DNA of 64,000 nucleotides from Takakia lepidozioides. Taxonomy: Eukaryota; Streptophyta; Takakiopsida; Takakiales; Takakiaceae. The DNA is taken from assembly GCA_030704615.1 (NCBI GenBank), contig CM060731.1, positions 82,314,756-82,378,755 of the forward strand, in the 5' to 3' direction. The translations under genes were made by a program, and so were the position numbers. The notes below the pieces were generated by a model. It was not told where the DNA came from. It saw only the letters and a program-made list of their open reading frames with translations, and did no database searches. Positions 45,001 to 57,361 of this stretch are shown in pieces (positions within the stretch are counted from its first letter, which is position 1; every line of letters begins with the position of its first letter).

Positions 45001-48000
45001 TGATCTTTCAAGATCTGCATGAGACTCTGGAGAAGGTGATTGTACTGGAATTCGAGAATTTGTGGCATTCTCAAAATTGCAGCTTGCCTTCTGGATTGCG
45101 TCAAGTGGCATTGTTCCCTCCATATCTGAACCAGATGGGCCAGGAGAAGGTGGCTCAACCGAAAATTTGAGACTGGAGGCACTTTCATCTAGAACAGCAG
45201 TATTTGAGCTTTCAAGAGCTTCTGAAGAAAATGATTGTATTGGAGTTCTAGGAGTCATGGCATTCTTCTCAGTATTGCAGCTTGCCTCCTGGGTTGCATC
45301 ACGTGCCATTGTTCCTTCCAGATCCGAACCAGATGGGCCACAAGAAGGTGCCTGCACAGAAAATTGGGGACTTGAGAGGCTTTCATCTTTAGTGGTAGCA
45401 TCTGATCTTTCAAGATCTGTATGCGAGGAGTCTGAAGAAGGTAATTGTACTGGAGTTATAGAAATTGTGGCATTCTTCTCAGTATCACCACTTGCCTCCT
45501 GGATTGCATCAAGTGCCATTGTTCCCTCCAGATCCGAACCAGATGGGCCACAAGAAGGTGGCTGTACCAGAACTTGGGGACTTGAGCAGCTTCCATCTAT
45601 AATAGCAGCATCCGAACTTTCAAGATCTCCATGCCAGGAGTCTGAAGGTGATTGTACTGGAGTTCTAGAACTTGGGGCCTTCTTCTCAGTATCACCACTT
45701 GCCTCCTGGATTGCATCAAGTGCCATTGTTTCCTCCAGATCCAAACCAGATGGGCCACAAGAAGGTGGCTGTACTGGAAATTGGGGACTTGAGCGGCTTC
45801 CACCTATAATAGCAGTATCTGATCTTTCAAGATCACCATGCGAGGAGTCTGAAGGTGATAGTATTGGATTTCTAGAACTTGTGGCATTCTTCTCATTATG
45901 GCCGCTTGCCTCTTGGATAGCATCACCTGCAATTATTTCCCCCAGCTCCGAACCAGATAGACCATGAGAAGGTGGCTGCACCGGAAATTGGGGACTTAAG
46001 AGGCTTCCATCTATACTATCAATATCCAATCTTTCGAGATCTGCATGCGAGGAGTCTGAAGATGATAGTATTGGAGTTCTAGAACTTGTGGCATTCTTCT
46101 CAGTATCACCGCTTGCCTCCTGGAAAGCATTATCTGCAATTGTTTCCCCCAGCTCCGAACCGGATGGACCATGAGAAGGTGGCTGCACCAAAAATTGGGG
46201 ACTTGAGAGGCTTCCATCTCTAGGAGCAGGATCTGATCTTTGAAGATCTGCATGCCAGGAGTCTGAAGAAGGTGGTAGTGTCAGAGGACAAGAACTTGTG
46301 GCATTCTTCTCAGCATCACTGCTGGCCGCCTCCTGGATAGCATTAACTGCCATTTTTTTCCCCATCTCAAAACCAGATGGGCCATTAGGAGGTGACTGCA
46401 CCAGAAATTGGGGGGCGGAGAGGCTTTCATCTATATTTGCTCTGAGTTCCTGGATAGTAAGAGGTGTGCTTGATCTGACCAAATCCACTTGATATGGATC
46501 TAGAACTGGCATCGGAAAAGTTAGGGGAGTTGGAGGGCTCTCCTTAAAACCTGTTGCCTCAAGGTCAACATCAACCATGATTGGTTTCTGCAATTTCAAA
46601 TGAGACCCGTCTGGTGCAGCTACATTTTCGGAAGTCGGAGAAAAAGAAAGGCACTCCTCCATGTTCAGACATGCCTCCTGATTAGCCTCACAAGCAGTAG
46701 AGTGGTCCAGACCAACATGAAACGCATGCAAAGAAGGTGCATTCAAAGAAGTCAGGGATGTCTTGTCAGTACCCCTCCTTGGCTCCTGGTCAGGTTCAAA
46801 AGTAATTGATTTCTCCATATCTGAGTGTGATGGATAAGACAGTAGTGAAGGCTGAGGGAAGTCCTCATCCGTGACTGCACCAGGCTCCTGTTTGGCATCA
46901 AGCCCAATGCAACTCTCCAGACATGGATGTGATGGGTGTGACTTCACCAATGTCAGAGGAGCCAAAGAATCCACATTTGTATTTGCACTTGGCTCCTGAT
47001 CCACCCTCTGCGCAAGCTCTGATGACGATACCTTATCTATAGACAAAGAAATTGGACGGGTCTCATCTGTATTCACTCTGGAATCCTGCTCAATGTCAAG
47101 CACTGTACACCTCTCATGACCCAGATCAGCTGAATCCGAAGGTGAATCCAGCAAGGCAGCTGAGGGTATTTCAGGTGTTGAATCACTTAGCTCCTGGGTC
47201 ACATTTGGCACAGCTGATTCCTCCTCCCTCATAGGAAAGGGTTCTGAAGAAGGCACAGGCACAAGAGGGAGGGGAGGCGAAACATTCTTGTCCGTGTTCA
47301 CACTTTCAACCTGGCTGGCATTGAGTGCAGTTGTTGTCTCAAGAGGAGACCAAGGTAGAGTTGGAGAACTTGACTCTACTGATGGAGTGGGAATTGAAAG
47401 GCTCTCCCTCAAGTTCACACTTGGATCCTGGATGGTGTCTATAGCAGTTGATGATACCTCTGGACCCGCAGGAGATGAAACTTGAGAAGGTGACAGCACT
47501 GATGAAGACAGAGTGGGAAGGTTTTTGTCCGCATGTACATCAAGAGTACACTTCTCTGGAAGCAAATGAGGTTCGTCCAGAAACGGTGACTCTATTGGCA
47601 TAAGGGGAATCGATGTCATCCCATTGATGCTCACACTTGGGGAGTACTGTTGGACGTACTGTATTTCTTGGATTTCAGCAACTGTTGGCTCCTCCAGCCC
47701 GCCTCGTGCATCTGCAGGCACTGTTGATTCTTCTGCCTGTGGAAGTTCTTGCCCAGCGGATGTTTGTGGAGGTAAAGTTATCTGCATACCTGAAAGAGCC
47801 GAAAATGTTGAGGGTTGATTGATAGAAAAAAGCCTCTAGGAGGTATATCTAGGAAGTATATTTGATAAAAAAAACTAATCCTCCACAAACCAGTTGCCTT
47901 GCCCCCAAGATGATAAAAGAACACATCAATCAAGCTTACTAACACCAACTGCGTATCACGAAATTGTTTGCATAGAAATTGGGATAAAATCTACTTTGAC

Positions 48001-49724
48001 CAGGGACCATTACAGCCATGTGGATGCCACACAGTGAGATGTGAATAGAAGTGTCAGCTACTATAAAAGTAAAACGGACTAGAACACAGATTTGAGGTGG
48101 AGTGATGAGATTTCGCGACTTACCAGGCTGAGGAGAGACATCACACTGGGCCTTGTAGAGCAATCCTTCCTCGACTGGTCCCTTCTCTGCAATTACAGTT
48201 GGGTTGTTCAGAGCCACTCGATTTTCCAATGTTCCCTGCCCAGCATCCATTTTTTTTTCACTGCTGCTACCTCCAGTCAGCTTGCCTTCTGGCTGTGTGG
48301 GTTGAGATCTGGCTCTGTCGGTCGCAGGAAGAGTTTTATCTGCCTTCTTAGAAGACCTATCAATTGTGGTCCCATCACTTTTTCTTGGGGAGTGAAGTGA
48401 TCCGGATCCAATTCTTCCTGTTGCAGTTTTTTCTTTGCCAGGCGGTGTTGTTGTTGTTCGCTTTCCCCCAACAGACTGCAAAGGCTGAGAAGCAGTGGTG
48501 GCCCGGGCTCCATTCCTGCTAGATCCTGGAGCCATAATACAAACAAGTTGCCACCCTACAAGTTGGTTAAGTCTTCCAATCCCATTTGTCGATTGACCCA
48601 AATGGTTACATATTTAAATGAGGTCATTCCAAGAAATAAAATGAAATAGTACTTTACAACATCCACAGAAAGGTCAAAGAGAAATGAAATGAAATGGTGC
48701 TTTATAACGTCCGCGGAAAGCTCATAGAGAGAAAGAAAGCCACCAGCCTCAAACTATTTCCATCTTTGTCTCCTTCTCCCCCTCATCGAGGACCACAACA
48801 ATTGTCAGTCTTGTCTCCTCGACTTGCTCTACAGAGCTTTGCCTGGGTTGCAGTAGTCCAATGACAACAATGTAGACCATATTCGTATTAGCTTTCTTAC
48901 AAGGTTAATAACCCTTGTACTGCATTGTCTCTGACTAGCAATACAGATAAATAAATAAATGATTCCTACAATGAATAGTTTATTGGGTTGCTCCTCTATC
49001 ATGTCCCCTTCTATGGTCATAAACCTACTGGGACTAATCTGACTGCATTTATTCATTGTAGGAAGGGGGATGGGCACTAAGAGAGAGAGCGAGAGAGCGT
49101 GTGTACTTCCATCATTTGGCTGTGGGCTTCTGTACATACATCGCCAGCCATTGGTTTTGTATATCAATTGGACTGCCTTGGGTAGTAATACCCCAGGAAT
49201 TCATGTCCTCATGTACATAATAACTCTGGCCAGCATTGGTCAAGCCATAAGAACCTAAAGCTATGAGCCACATTGTTAAGCTCCCTCCCCAAAACTAACA
49301 TCATCGACTGTCATAAATTTATCAACATTGACCTCGTGTTACAGAGCTGCACAAAGGCCACAAGGGATCTCAACACAGTACCTCTGGCAAAGAGAAAACT
49401 GGGCTGTTTCTTTTCTTCAACAGGCGAGGCTCCTGCACCAAAATCAAGCCCTCTCACAAAATCCTCGGTACCCCCCAGTGATGATCTCGTTCGTCTTCTT
49501 ATCCTGGTGTCCTTCGAGGCTGGTGAGATAGACTTCTCACTGGAGCCTCCTGGGCTAGGAGAACTGGCAGCAGATCTTCCTGCTGCAGAGCTTCTGTCGG
49601 GGGAGGGAGATACCTGCTCAAGACTGTCAGGAGAGAGGGAAGTTATGGATGAGGATGGGCGATGCCATGCCTTCGAGACTGGACTAGGCTTCTTCAGTTT
49701 AGAGCCAGGGGAGGGATTTCCCAT
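42081..49724 (-). CDS. 1907-residue disordered repeat protein, unknown function
   Basis: Six exons with GT-AG sites and consistent phase: 49382-49724 (ATG, MGNPSPGSKLKKPSPVSKAW), 48124-48555, 44413-47789 (3.4 kb), 43926-44313, 43019-43447 and 42081-42835 (stop 42081-42083). The sum is 5724 bases, 1907 residues. Composition is Ser/Pro/Glu/Asp-rich, without signal peptide or membrane segments, so largely disordered. The N-terminal 250 residues are basic (RIRRRTRSSLGG, ATGRIGSGSLHSPRKSDGTT), the centre is acidic with seven repeats of about 68 residues, and the C terminus is basic with Cys (KGIPFMRRLLSQLWG, IWRSCICFSPVK). I recognise no family. An upstream 5' UTR exon is possible because AG precedes the ATG at 49728. 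Intact frames over 5.7 kb argue for a working gene. Confidence 0.8.
44950..46330 (-). repeat. Seven tandem coding repeats of about 204 bp
   Basis: Inside the large exon, the block containing TCTTTCAAGATCT recurs near 45003, 45206 (diverged), 45408, 45612, 45817, 46027 and 46231, a period of about 203-210 bp. At protein level each unit reads like SDSSHADLERSD, then SSPQFPVQPPSHGPSGSELG, then DAIQEASGDTEKNATSSRTP. The period stays a multiple of three, which shows selection for an open frame. Confidence 0.8.
48638..48732 (-). mobile_element. LINE tail fragment, copy 5
   Basis: Two adjacent copies of the LINE 3' tail in reverse (AAATGAAATAGTACTTTACA and AAATGAAATGGTGCTTTATA, then CCGCGGAAAGCTC) in the intron between 48555 and 49382 of the large gene. 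The first is more diverged. Confidence 0.7.
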
Positions 49725-50019
49725 TCCTATTAATGGAAAAATTAGAAATGAAATGCACTGTTGAGTCAATTACTGCAGGCCAGGACGCCCCCTGCTAAAG
49801 CAAAGGTTGAAATATATTGGTGCGACATAGGCCGCCTTTTCCATAAACCATGCGTTCACATCCCATAGAACTCCCAACTGGATTCGCTGTTATACTGATT
49901 CATGTGATCCAAAAACCACCTCGCAGCTTTTACGTCGGTTCCTCAGTCCAGCGAAGTGTTGGTAGGCGGTTGGATTACAACTCGAAACGACATCACTGGA
50001 GGTAAGCCTTTCCCATGCA
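49725..50019. promoter_or_regulatory. Possible shared promoter region
   Basis: A 300-bp gap between the minus-strand large gene and a possible plus-strand first exon at 50020. No TATA box or known element was identified; the assignment rests only on the divergent arrangement. Confidence 0.25.
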
Positions 50020-50106
50020 ATGACTGAACGCAAGAGGGAAAATTCGGATAAGTCATTCACATTGAAGGACCTCCCTAGTCGCATCGCTCAGAAGTACATG
50101 AAACCA
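50020..50106 (+). CDS. Possible first exon, unknown gene
   Basis: ATG followed by MTERKRENSDKSFTLKDLPS and RIAQKYMKP, ending at a donor-like CCA|GTGAGT. The peptide is charged and protein-like, but no following exon could be joined: a candidate acceptor at 50492 leads to an immediate stop. It could be a gene start or chance. Confidence 0.3.
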
Positions 50107-52800
50107 GTGAGTCCTGCCAGCAATAACACACTACATAAAATTCGTGCGAACGGTCCTTCGTGTAACGTATTTTACCCACAACCCGCGATTTTTGTGGAGA
50201 GGTGTATCCTACCTTCACATTCTTATATGTTACATATAGTTCTTCCACTACATTCGCTGAGACAAAGCAAACTACAGAGGTCAACACCCAAACGGCTTGA
50301 GAATCTTCTAGGAAGAGAGGTTCGAGGGCCACCGCTTCCCTGCTGCTCGCTCACTTTACTTACTTGATCTCAGTGAGATTCAGTCCAAGCTCATCTAGTA
50401 TCATGACTCGCAGTAATATACAACTGCCAAGAGGTCATCCTTCTTAGTTCATGACCCATCCTTACTTGGATTCTTCTTTTTATGTTGAGTTCAGATGTAG
50501 CCGAAGGTAAGTATGCTCATCTTAACAAAAACTACTGGGAATACTACTGGACAATGCTCTAGGACAGGCGTAGCACCAAGTCAACCACGAAGTAAGTGGG
50601 AATGAGAGGCTCAGCAGACTGCGCAAAGCACGTCCAACTCAGATGCAGAAGACCTCGACAGCAAGGGAGGAACGAGTGCATAGAAGAGACACAGAGAGAG
50701 ACATAAAAACATGCTAGAAGACAGACGATCACATGCGGTGCAGAAAGGAGAAGCAAGCATTGCGGGGGGAAAAGAGGTCGAGAGTGATAAGTAGCTGTTC
50801 CCAGTTGTGTGACTGCTATAGGCGAAGCAATGTACGCAGGAGAGAGACAGACACAGCTTCCATGGTGCGACAATTACCTGCCATTCCAAGAGTTCCCCTT
50901 CGCTCGGCTCGGCACTACGCCTACCTGCGGACAAAGGAGAGTACGAATTTGCGCCTTCCAAGAGAGAGCCTTCGGTCAAAGAAAGTCATCCAACGTATCA
51001 CACAAGCAGCTGTTCAGTTCGCTACAGCGCCACAACACGGAAAATCGCAAGCTGAAGAGGAGGCGAGAACACCGCTCGTGTTTAAAGCAGAGACGATGGC
51101 GGACAAGCCCCTGCAGGCGGGAAATGCCCCCCCTCACAGCTCGGGCGCCTCCCGAGGGCCCCACACCACCACGCCAACAACAATGTCTGCGAGTCCCAAC
51201 GGGACCTAATTAATTAATTACACACTAACTAATCATCCACTTACCACTAATCAATAAAATTTAGGGCCCTGATCCCAAGGGCAGGTTCCACGCGTCGGGT
51301 TCATCAATTACAACTCAAAATTAAGGATGAATATTCTATTTCAATAAATAATAGAGTAGCAAAAGTGACGCTGTCCTTTTGGACGCCATAAATGATTTCC
51401 GTTGGTCGAGACTGAGACCGCTGGATAATTGGCTCTCATTTAATGCCGCCCTGCTCCTTATGACCCCGCGCTTGTTCCACAAAACCGGCTCCCGTGCTAC
51501 CGCCCCGGCCCGTCCCGTTCTTCGAAAACGAGATTCGTATGAGGATCCCGAAGCTAGGGATGGATTCGTGCCCTCGGTGGATGAAGTGTACAACTTAGTG
51601 GATGACATCCGTTCGAGAAAGTTAATTTCTCTGACCGCTGAGTCAGACGAGGGCTCAGAATTAACATGGTGGATCCTCCCCCTTCACGCGTGCCTTGTGC
51701 CATTCTTTACTCGCAGGCCTGCTCATGGTGTGCATCTACTTAGCTAGGGATGGGGATTGAGAATGGGATTGAGAGTTGCGGGGAAATAAAAAGCAAAGTC
51801 ACAATCTTCACATGGGCACTTGAGACCCGTCACTTGACTTGAAGATGGCATGCAGCCAACGATCGAGTTCATTTGCAAGGTAGGAGAGAAAGTCATGGCA
51901 TCACGCAGTAGGTACGTCTTGCTAATAAGGCTGGGAGTTTGTAGTAATCAACTCATCGGTGAATGACTGTGGCCACTGTAGGTAGGGATGTCCCGGCGCC
52001 CTCAATCGGCCAAGTATTACTGTGTAACTGATTGGTGTATGATTAAGTTCCATTTCATCGGCCATGGCGGGATTGCCGAAATTGCTTAAATTGGGTGCTT
52101 TCGTATTGTCACGCCCCCTGTTTCCATTTCCAGGTTTGTTTCGATTGAAGATGTGACAGCATTAAGTTTAAGGGGAAGGATCTGAGTGATCGATTCTTTC
52201 CAAGTAAGTATGAATATGTACTAGTCCTTCCATACCGTTGGATTGCTCTGACACCGTCTTTGATTAGGGCATTCCCGTCCGCTGCTGATCTCTCTATGCT
52301 TTGCCGTCACTAATATATGAAGATGGACGTTATTACTGAGAAATGAAGTGTGAGGGTTGTACTACTGGGTAGACTGAGTAGACTTCATACATTACTCGTC
52401 GTACGGTTGGCTTGGTTGAATTATGGACTTTCAAAATGGGCACACGTTTTCTTTTCCTTTGTGGATTTATTCTCCGGGGCTGCTGTAAATGAGTTCAAGA
52501 GGCCCGGCAATGACTCCGGTGGGTTCACGTTGAAGGCACATTTCGAAATATTTCCATGAAGATGAGGACTCAGGCTTTCTCGGAAGATCCTGTCTGAAAG
52601 CAGGTCAACGACTACAAGGAAAAAGAAGGGGCAAAATGAAGAGTGTACGCAAGGTGAGTTTTGTCGATTGCCCACCTGATGCTAACTAGAACTCTTGGTA
52701 ACTGGTAACCTACTCATGCGAAAGACGAGCCATACTTTACAATGTTCTGGGATACTTACACATAGAAACCTGGCCACAGGCCCGTGATCAGCAACTGACA
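50107..52800. other. Sparse region; one longer frame at 51379-51747
   Basis: The plus frame 51379-51747 (122 codons: RPVLRKRDSYEDPEARDGFV, SVDEVYNLVDDIRSRKLISL) has reasonable composition but no recognised domain and no supporting splice sites. At 50.6-51.2 kb frames overlap on both strands. A short TTAATTAATTAATTA run lies near 51208. Confidence 0.3.
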
Positions 52801-54230
52801 TTTCATCAACACTAAAGATGAGCACTAGGAATCATTCCCTGAAGGATGCCAGTACAGTCGTCTGCAGATACGTGAGATTCTAAGCAGATGCAGCAGCTAC
52901 CGAATAATAGGTTGGGAAATGCCAGCCATACCGTCTCATTTGCTAGTTCAAATTCCACCTTCTGCCATTTGCCAGGGACCCATTACTTGAATCTGTTTTG
53001 GCAACTACAGTTGATGTGCCAGAGATAACGGCTCTATGGGGGGATGTTTAGGGCCATACATGGCATGCAGCACTTGCAGTTCAGCCCTGACTCGCTGGCC
53101 CACCGCACCTTCATTATGGCGGCTGTTCACATCCAATCTCAAACATATATGATTTCCTTCGAACTTGGCTTGGGGCGCGCCCAGTAGACTCACTACAACC
53201 ATATGTACCATTTTTCTTAATACCCGGGTCCTCTATATACTGATCCAAAACTGTTCGCACGTCAAGCTTGGGTGGCAGCTCTGACCGTTGTCGGTCAAAT
53301 GAAATACTCGAACACCCAATAGGTACCTAGAACCCAGTGAGGCTTTCTCGTTCATCAAACTCCAATACCTTCCACTAACTCCAAGGGAATAATATCATCA
53401 ATTTCTTTTTCAAAGAAGCTAGAACAATGCTGATAGGGTATGCCCCACCGGTGTAGGACATATGGGCAATAATGAAGGGAAGGCGTGTCGCCTTGAAAAG
53501 CTCCCAACTTCCAAGTGACATGACAGGAGGAGCCTAGCCTGGAGTCAGGAGCCCAGAAGGTATTTTGGGTCGGATAGACAGCTTCTGCAGGCCTGCCTTG
53601 ACAGTTTGCGAAGACTAAGAAACCTCGACTTTGCCAAAACATCCGTGGATGCAGTCGGAGCATTTTTCTAAACCACGAGGACCTGCTTCATTCCTCCAGC
53701 CGCTCTTCCGATGATGTAGTTCAATTTTGAGTGATATTGAGTTACGATTATATCACACATGATGTCAAGCTAGTGGCTCGGCCTACATAGCTCTGAAGTG
53801 CAAAGAAGTGCAATGCACATGGGCTCAGTCTACGCTCACGCAGTGGAGGGTACTGTAATAAGTAAGGTAGCCTTGGAAGTTGGGAGATGTGCAAGCGGTG
53901 GAGAATCCTTTGGCTCGGCGGCATACGGAGAGCTTGGCCGCAGGGCATTGAATGCCTGCCACACTTGCTTTATGAGCCTGTCCTCCTCGTCCTCCCCTCT
54001 GTCGGCGCAGCTACTGCTCCTTCGTACAAAGCACCCCCAAGCGTTCCGCACACCCTCCACACCTCTGTATTTTCTCTTTTGGGCTTTGATCGATCCGCTG
54101 CAGTGACAGTCCTCTGAATTTCAATAAATCTTGGGAGGATGTTCAGATTTTGCAGATTTTTGTGTAAAAGCTGTAGGTGTTTAGGGGTTAAAGAAGATTG
54201 TCCAATTTAAAATATTTATTATTGTTAAGA
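52801..54230. other. No recognised gene
   Basis: A minus frame at 53355-53663 (MLRLHPRMFWQSRGFLVFAN, CSSFFEKEIDDIIPLELVEG) may be the DUF4283-like N-terminal piece of a LINE, but it is too short to call. Nothing else is supported. Confidence 0.3.
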
Positions 54231-54234
54231 CAGG

Positions 54235-54395
54235 TCAACAAACCTTTTAGTCCCACTCTTTTTTTTTTCTTATCTCTTATAACAGGAAGGTGGACACCTT
54301 CATGACACACCAGACGGTGGTTTGAACCCACAACCACATCCAACGAGGTATGTACCCATTACCACTGGGCTACATGCTGGTTGTCTCCAACTTTC
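54235..54395 (-). mobile_element. tRNA-derived SINE
   Basis: On the minus strand TAGCCCAGTGG (54362-54372) fits the RNA polymerase III A box, and GGTTCAAACC (54319-54328) fits the B box, about 33 nt apart as in tRNA genes. An A-rich tail (about ten A) follows at 54245-54265. The tRNA cloverleaf is not intact, so this is a SINE or tRNA pseudogene, not a tRNA gene. Confidence 0.55.
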
Positions 54396-56112
54396 AGTTT
54401 CATTCATTATCCTTTGTTTGATTGATTTTTCAAATTGATGGAAAGTTGTCCCCAGTCTGCCCCCCCAAAAGCAAGAGAAAAACAAATGACTGATGTTTCA
54501 AATGAGAGAGCTGCACATTTGTTGTTGCTCAGACTTTGTGGTCTTGGGCTCAAATCCTGCGCAACTTCGGAATGTGCTGGTGCAACATCACAACCATTCA
54601 AAAATATAGAATAGATAACTTGGTTATTCCAATGAATTTTTCAAAATCTTCAAATATTTCTGGTGGTTTGAAAGGTAATGGTCAGGGGGCAGTGTCCCCC
54701 TCAGCCTCCATGGCGTTGTATGCAAGGTTATTTTTCCTTTCTTTTGAAAAGTATATAAAGTTTAATCTTTCCCCCCCCCCAAAAAAAAAGGTAAAACATC
54801 CAAAAATACGTAATGGGTAATTTTTTCTGACTATGACATATTTTTTCATCTTCTTGAAACTCACGTGAGGTAAAATTTTGAAAACTACCAATGACTTACT
54901 AAGGCATTGACTCGAATGGGCTTCTTTTTATTCTCTCCTTTTTTCGAAGAAAACCTGGAGCGACAGCTCACTACCTATTGAGGCCCTCTACAGAGGAAGA
55001 GGACCGCTGTCATGAAGCACCCTAGCCCAGACCTGTCCGACCTGCCACAAAAACATACAACACAGGACAGAGGTAGCAGGATTTGAGCCCCACGCCACTG
55101 GAGGCTGAGATAAAATCATCGGATGACAGTTGCTCAAAATGTTTTTGAATTAAGATAATAATGCAGATTTAATTATATCCAAGACTTTGCTGAGATCTAC
55201 AAATGATCAATGTTTACTCATGTTATTAACTACATCCCCTACCTTGAACTAAAATTTCATGACGTTCGGCAGGAATTAAAATATTACCAATATCATTTTG
55301 GTGAGCATGAAAAGTTTCGGCAACCGTTTGCGGAGTTGGAAAACATTTCACCAACCTTATCGAAATTACTAAATAGCTGAGCCAATTGAGTTCAAATTCC
55401 ACATGAACATGCTTCGTGATGTTGGCCACCTTCTCCTAATTTTTCAGAGTTTTGGCAATGATTTGGTTAGATTTGGTCCTATACTTCCTTTGTAGTGATC
55501 CGGAGGGGGGATCCACATACTGCATTTTCTTTATTTTGCCACATTTTTGGTTCTTGGGAAAAGCTTGGGTGTGTTTTTCCAGAAAATTGAATTGAATTGT
55601 GCCAATGTTGTGAATCAAGGTGGGAAGGTCCTCCTGAATTTATGAGTGAATTTATCATTGCAAACCCTCGCCAATGTGGGTTTGTATTGCCTCACCTCTA
55701 ATTCTGCATTGCCCCTCAACTTTAAGGGTATATCCCATGGGCCATACATGGGAAGCTAGGGTGGGTTTAGGGTGCCCACCACGCAGGGCTGCCACCTGTT
55801 GCGCCTCTTGCCATGCCACCCTAATGTTTCGCCATACATTCTAATTATTAGTGTATGGCGACCTGCTGGTTTCTCCATACACTATGAGTAGAGTGTATGG
55901 CGGCTCCAACATGGATGGATGGATATGGTTGGATGGATGGATGCTAAATGTGGATGTGATCCATATTTCGGGGTTGGGGTATGAGACTTAGGGTTTTTCT
56001 GCACTTCATCGCGTCTTGTTTCCTTAGGTTCTCTTCGGTGAAGTTCTTCAGTTTCTCTTCGGTGGAGTTCTTGCTCTCCAAGTTGAGTCCTTTGTGATTG
56101 AGATTTTCATGC
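54396..56112. other. Non-coding, with possible further SINE relics
   Basis: B-box-like words (GGGCTCAAATCC) near 54548 (+) and near 55088 (-) hint at more SINE-like relics, but no convincing A boxes were found. A poly-C/poly-A junction lies at 54770-54790. Short GGATGGATG repeats lie at 55914-55942, next to the chromovirus truncation point. Confidence 0.35.
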
Positions 56113-56618
56113 TTTAATGGATGACAGAAAGGTGAGAGCAATCTTGGACTGGGAGCCTCCGACTTCGGTCCCGGGAGTGCAATCCTTCCTAGGACTCGCC
56201 TCCTATTACCGAAAGTATGTGAGAAATTTCGCCAAGATCGCGGGGCCGCTGTCAGACCTCCTGTTTTTGTGGCCAAGCTTTTGCCGAGTTGAAGCAGCGG
56301 ATGGCGGAAGCTTCAGTCCTAAAAATCTCGGAGTTCGACCGCCCATTTGAGATTCATACGGATGCGTCGGACTTCACGATTGGAGGTGTACTCATGCAGG
56401 ATTGACGTCTTGTGGCTTACGAAAGTAAGAAACTGAATGAAGTGGAGCAATGGTGGCCAACGCACGAGAAAGAGATGAAGGCGGTTGTGCATTGCCTTGA
56501 GCTTTGGCGCCACTATGTTGGTTCCAACCCGGTGAAGGTGTTCACGGACAATGTCACGGTGAAGTATTTTGTCACGCAGCCTAAGTTGTCCACAAAACAA
56601 CTTAGGTGACAAGACACT

Positions 56619-57225
56619 TTGGCGGTGTTCGAAGTGGATATCCAGTACAAACCGGGACGGGACAATGTGGTGGCCGATGCTTTAAGTAGAAAGAAGCAAC
56701 TCATGTTAGTGTACAAGGGCGAGACGACGCTCCAGAGGAAGATCCGGAAGGCTTACCGGAAGGATAAGATGGTGAAGTCTGTGATGCGGGACTTGAGGAT
56801 GGGGGTTAAATCGCAGTTCCACTTGCAAAATGGACTGCTCCGGTACAAGCAAAAGCGTCTCTATGTGCCGAAGAGAGGGATCAGATATAGTCTCTTGAGA
56901 GAATGTCATGATGGCCCGCTTGCGGGCCACGGTGGAGCCAAGCGCACCGCGACACTCTTGAAGAAAGAGTATTTCTGGCCCAAACTGAGGGAGGAGGCCG
57001 AGGAGTATGTCAAGACATGCACCACATGCCAACAAAACCGGAGCGAATACAAAAAGCAAGCGGGGCTGTTACAACCCTTGCCGATTCCAGAGGGGTCTTG
57101 GGAAAGTGTCTCGATGGATTTCATGATTGTTATGCCGCTGACAAAAGGATTCGATGCAATCATGGTGGTGGTGGATAGGTTCAGTAAAATGGGTCATTTC
57201 ATCCCAACCAAGGAGAGGCAACGGC
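56619..57225 (+). pseudogene. RNase H end and integrase zinc domain/core start
   Basis: Open frame carrying VVADALSRKK (RNase H-integrase connection), the HHCC zinc domain (ECHDGPLAGHGGAKRTATLL, then CTTCQQNR) and the start of the catalytic core (WESVSMDFMIVMPLTKGFDA, first Asp in SMDF; VVVDRFSKMGHFIPTKE). After about 57225 the true frame shifts by one and continues AHFFKHHGLPKDIVSDRDPK (second Asp) until the nested insertion. Confidence 0.85.
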
Positions 57226-57361
57226 GCAGGAGACGGGGCGACTTTACTTTGCCCACTTCTTCAAGCATCATGGACTCCCGAAGGATATTGTCTCGGACCG
57301 CGATCCAAAGTTTACAAGTAAGTTTTGGAGGGCACTTTGGAAGAAAATGGGGACGAGGCTA

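Noticed and set aside
50559-51213. Several overlapping frames at 50.6-51.2 kb
   Set aside because: Low-complexity, mutually overlapping on both strands, no recognised domain.
53355-53663. Minus-strand frame resembling a LINE DUF4283 segment
   Set aside because: Only a few matching words and no neighbouring LINE sequence, so not called as a feature of its own.
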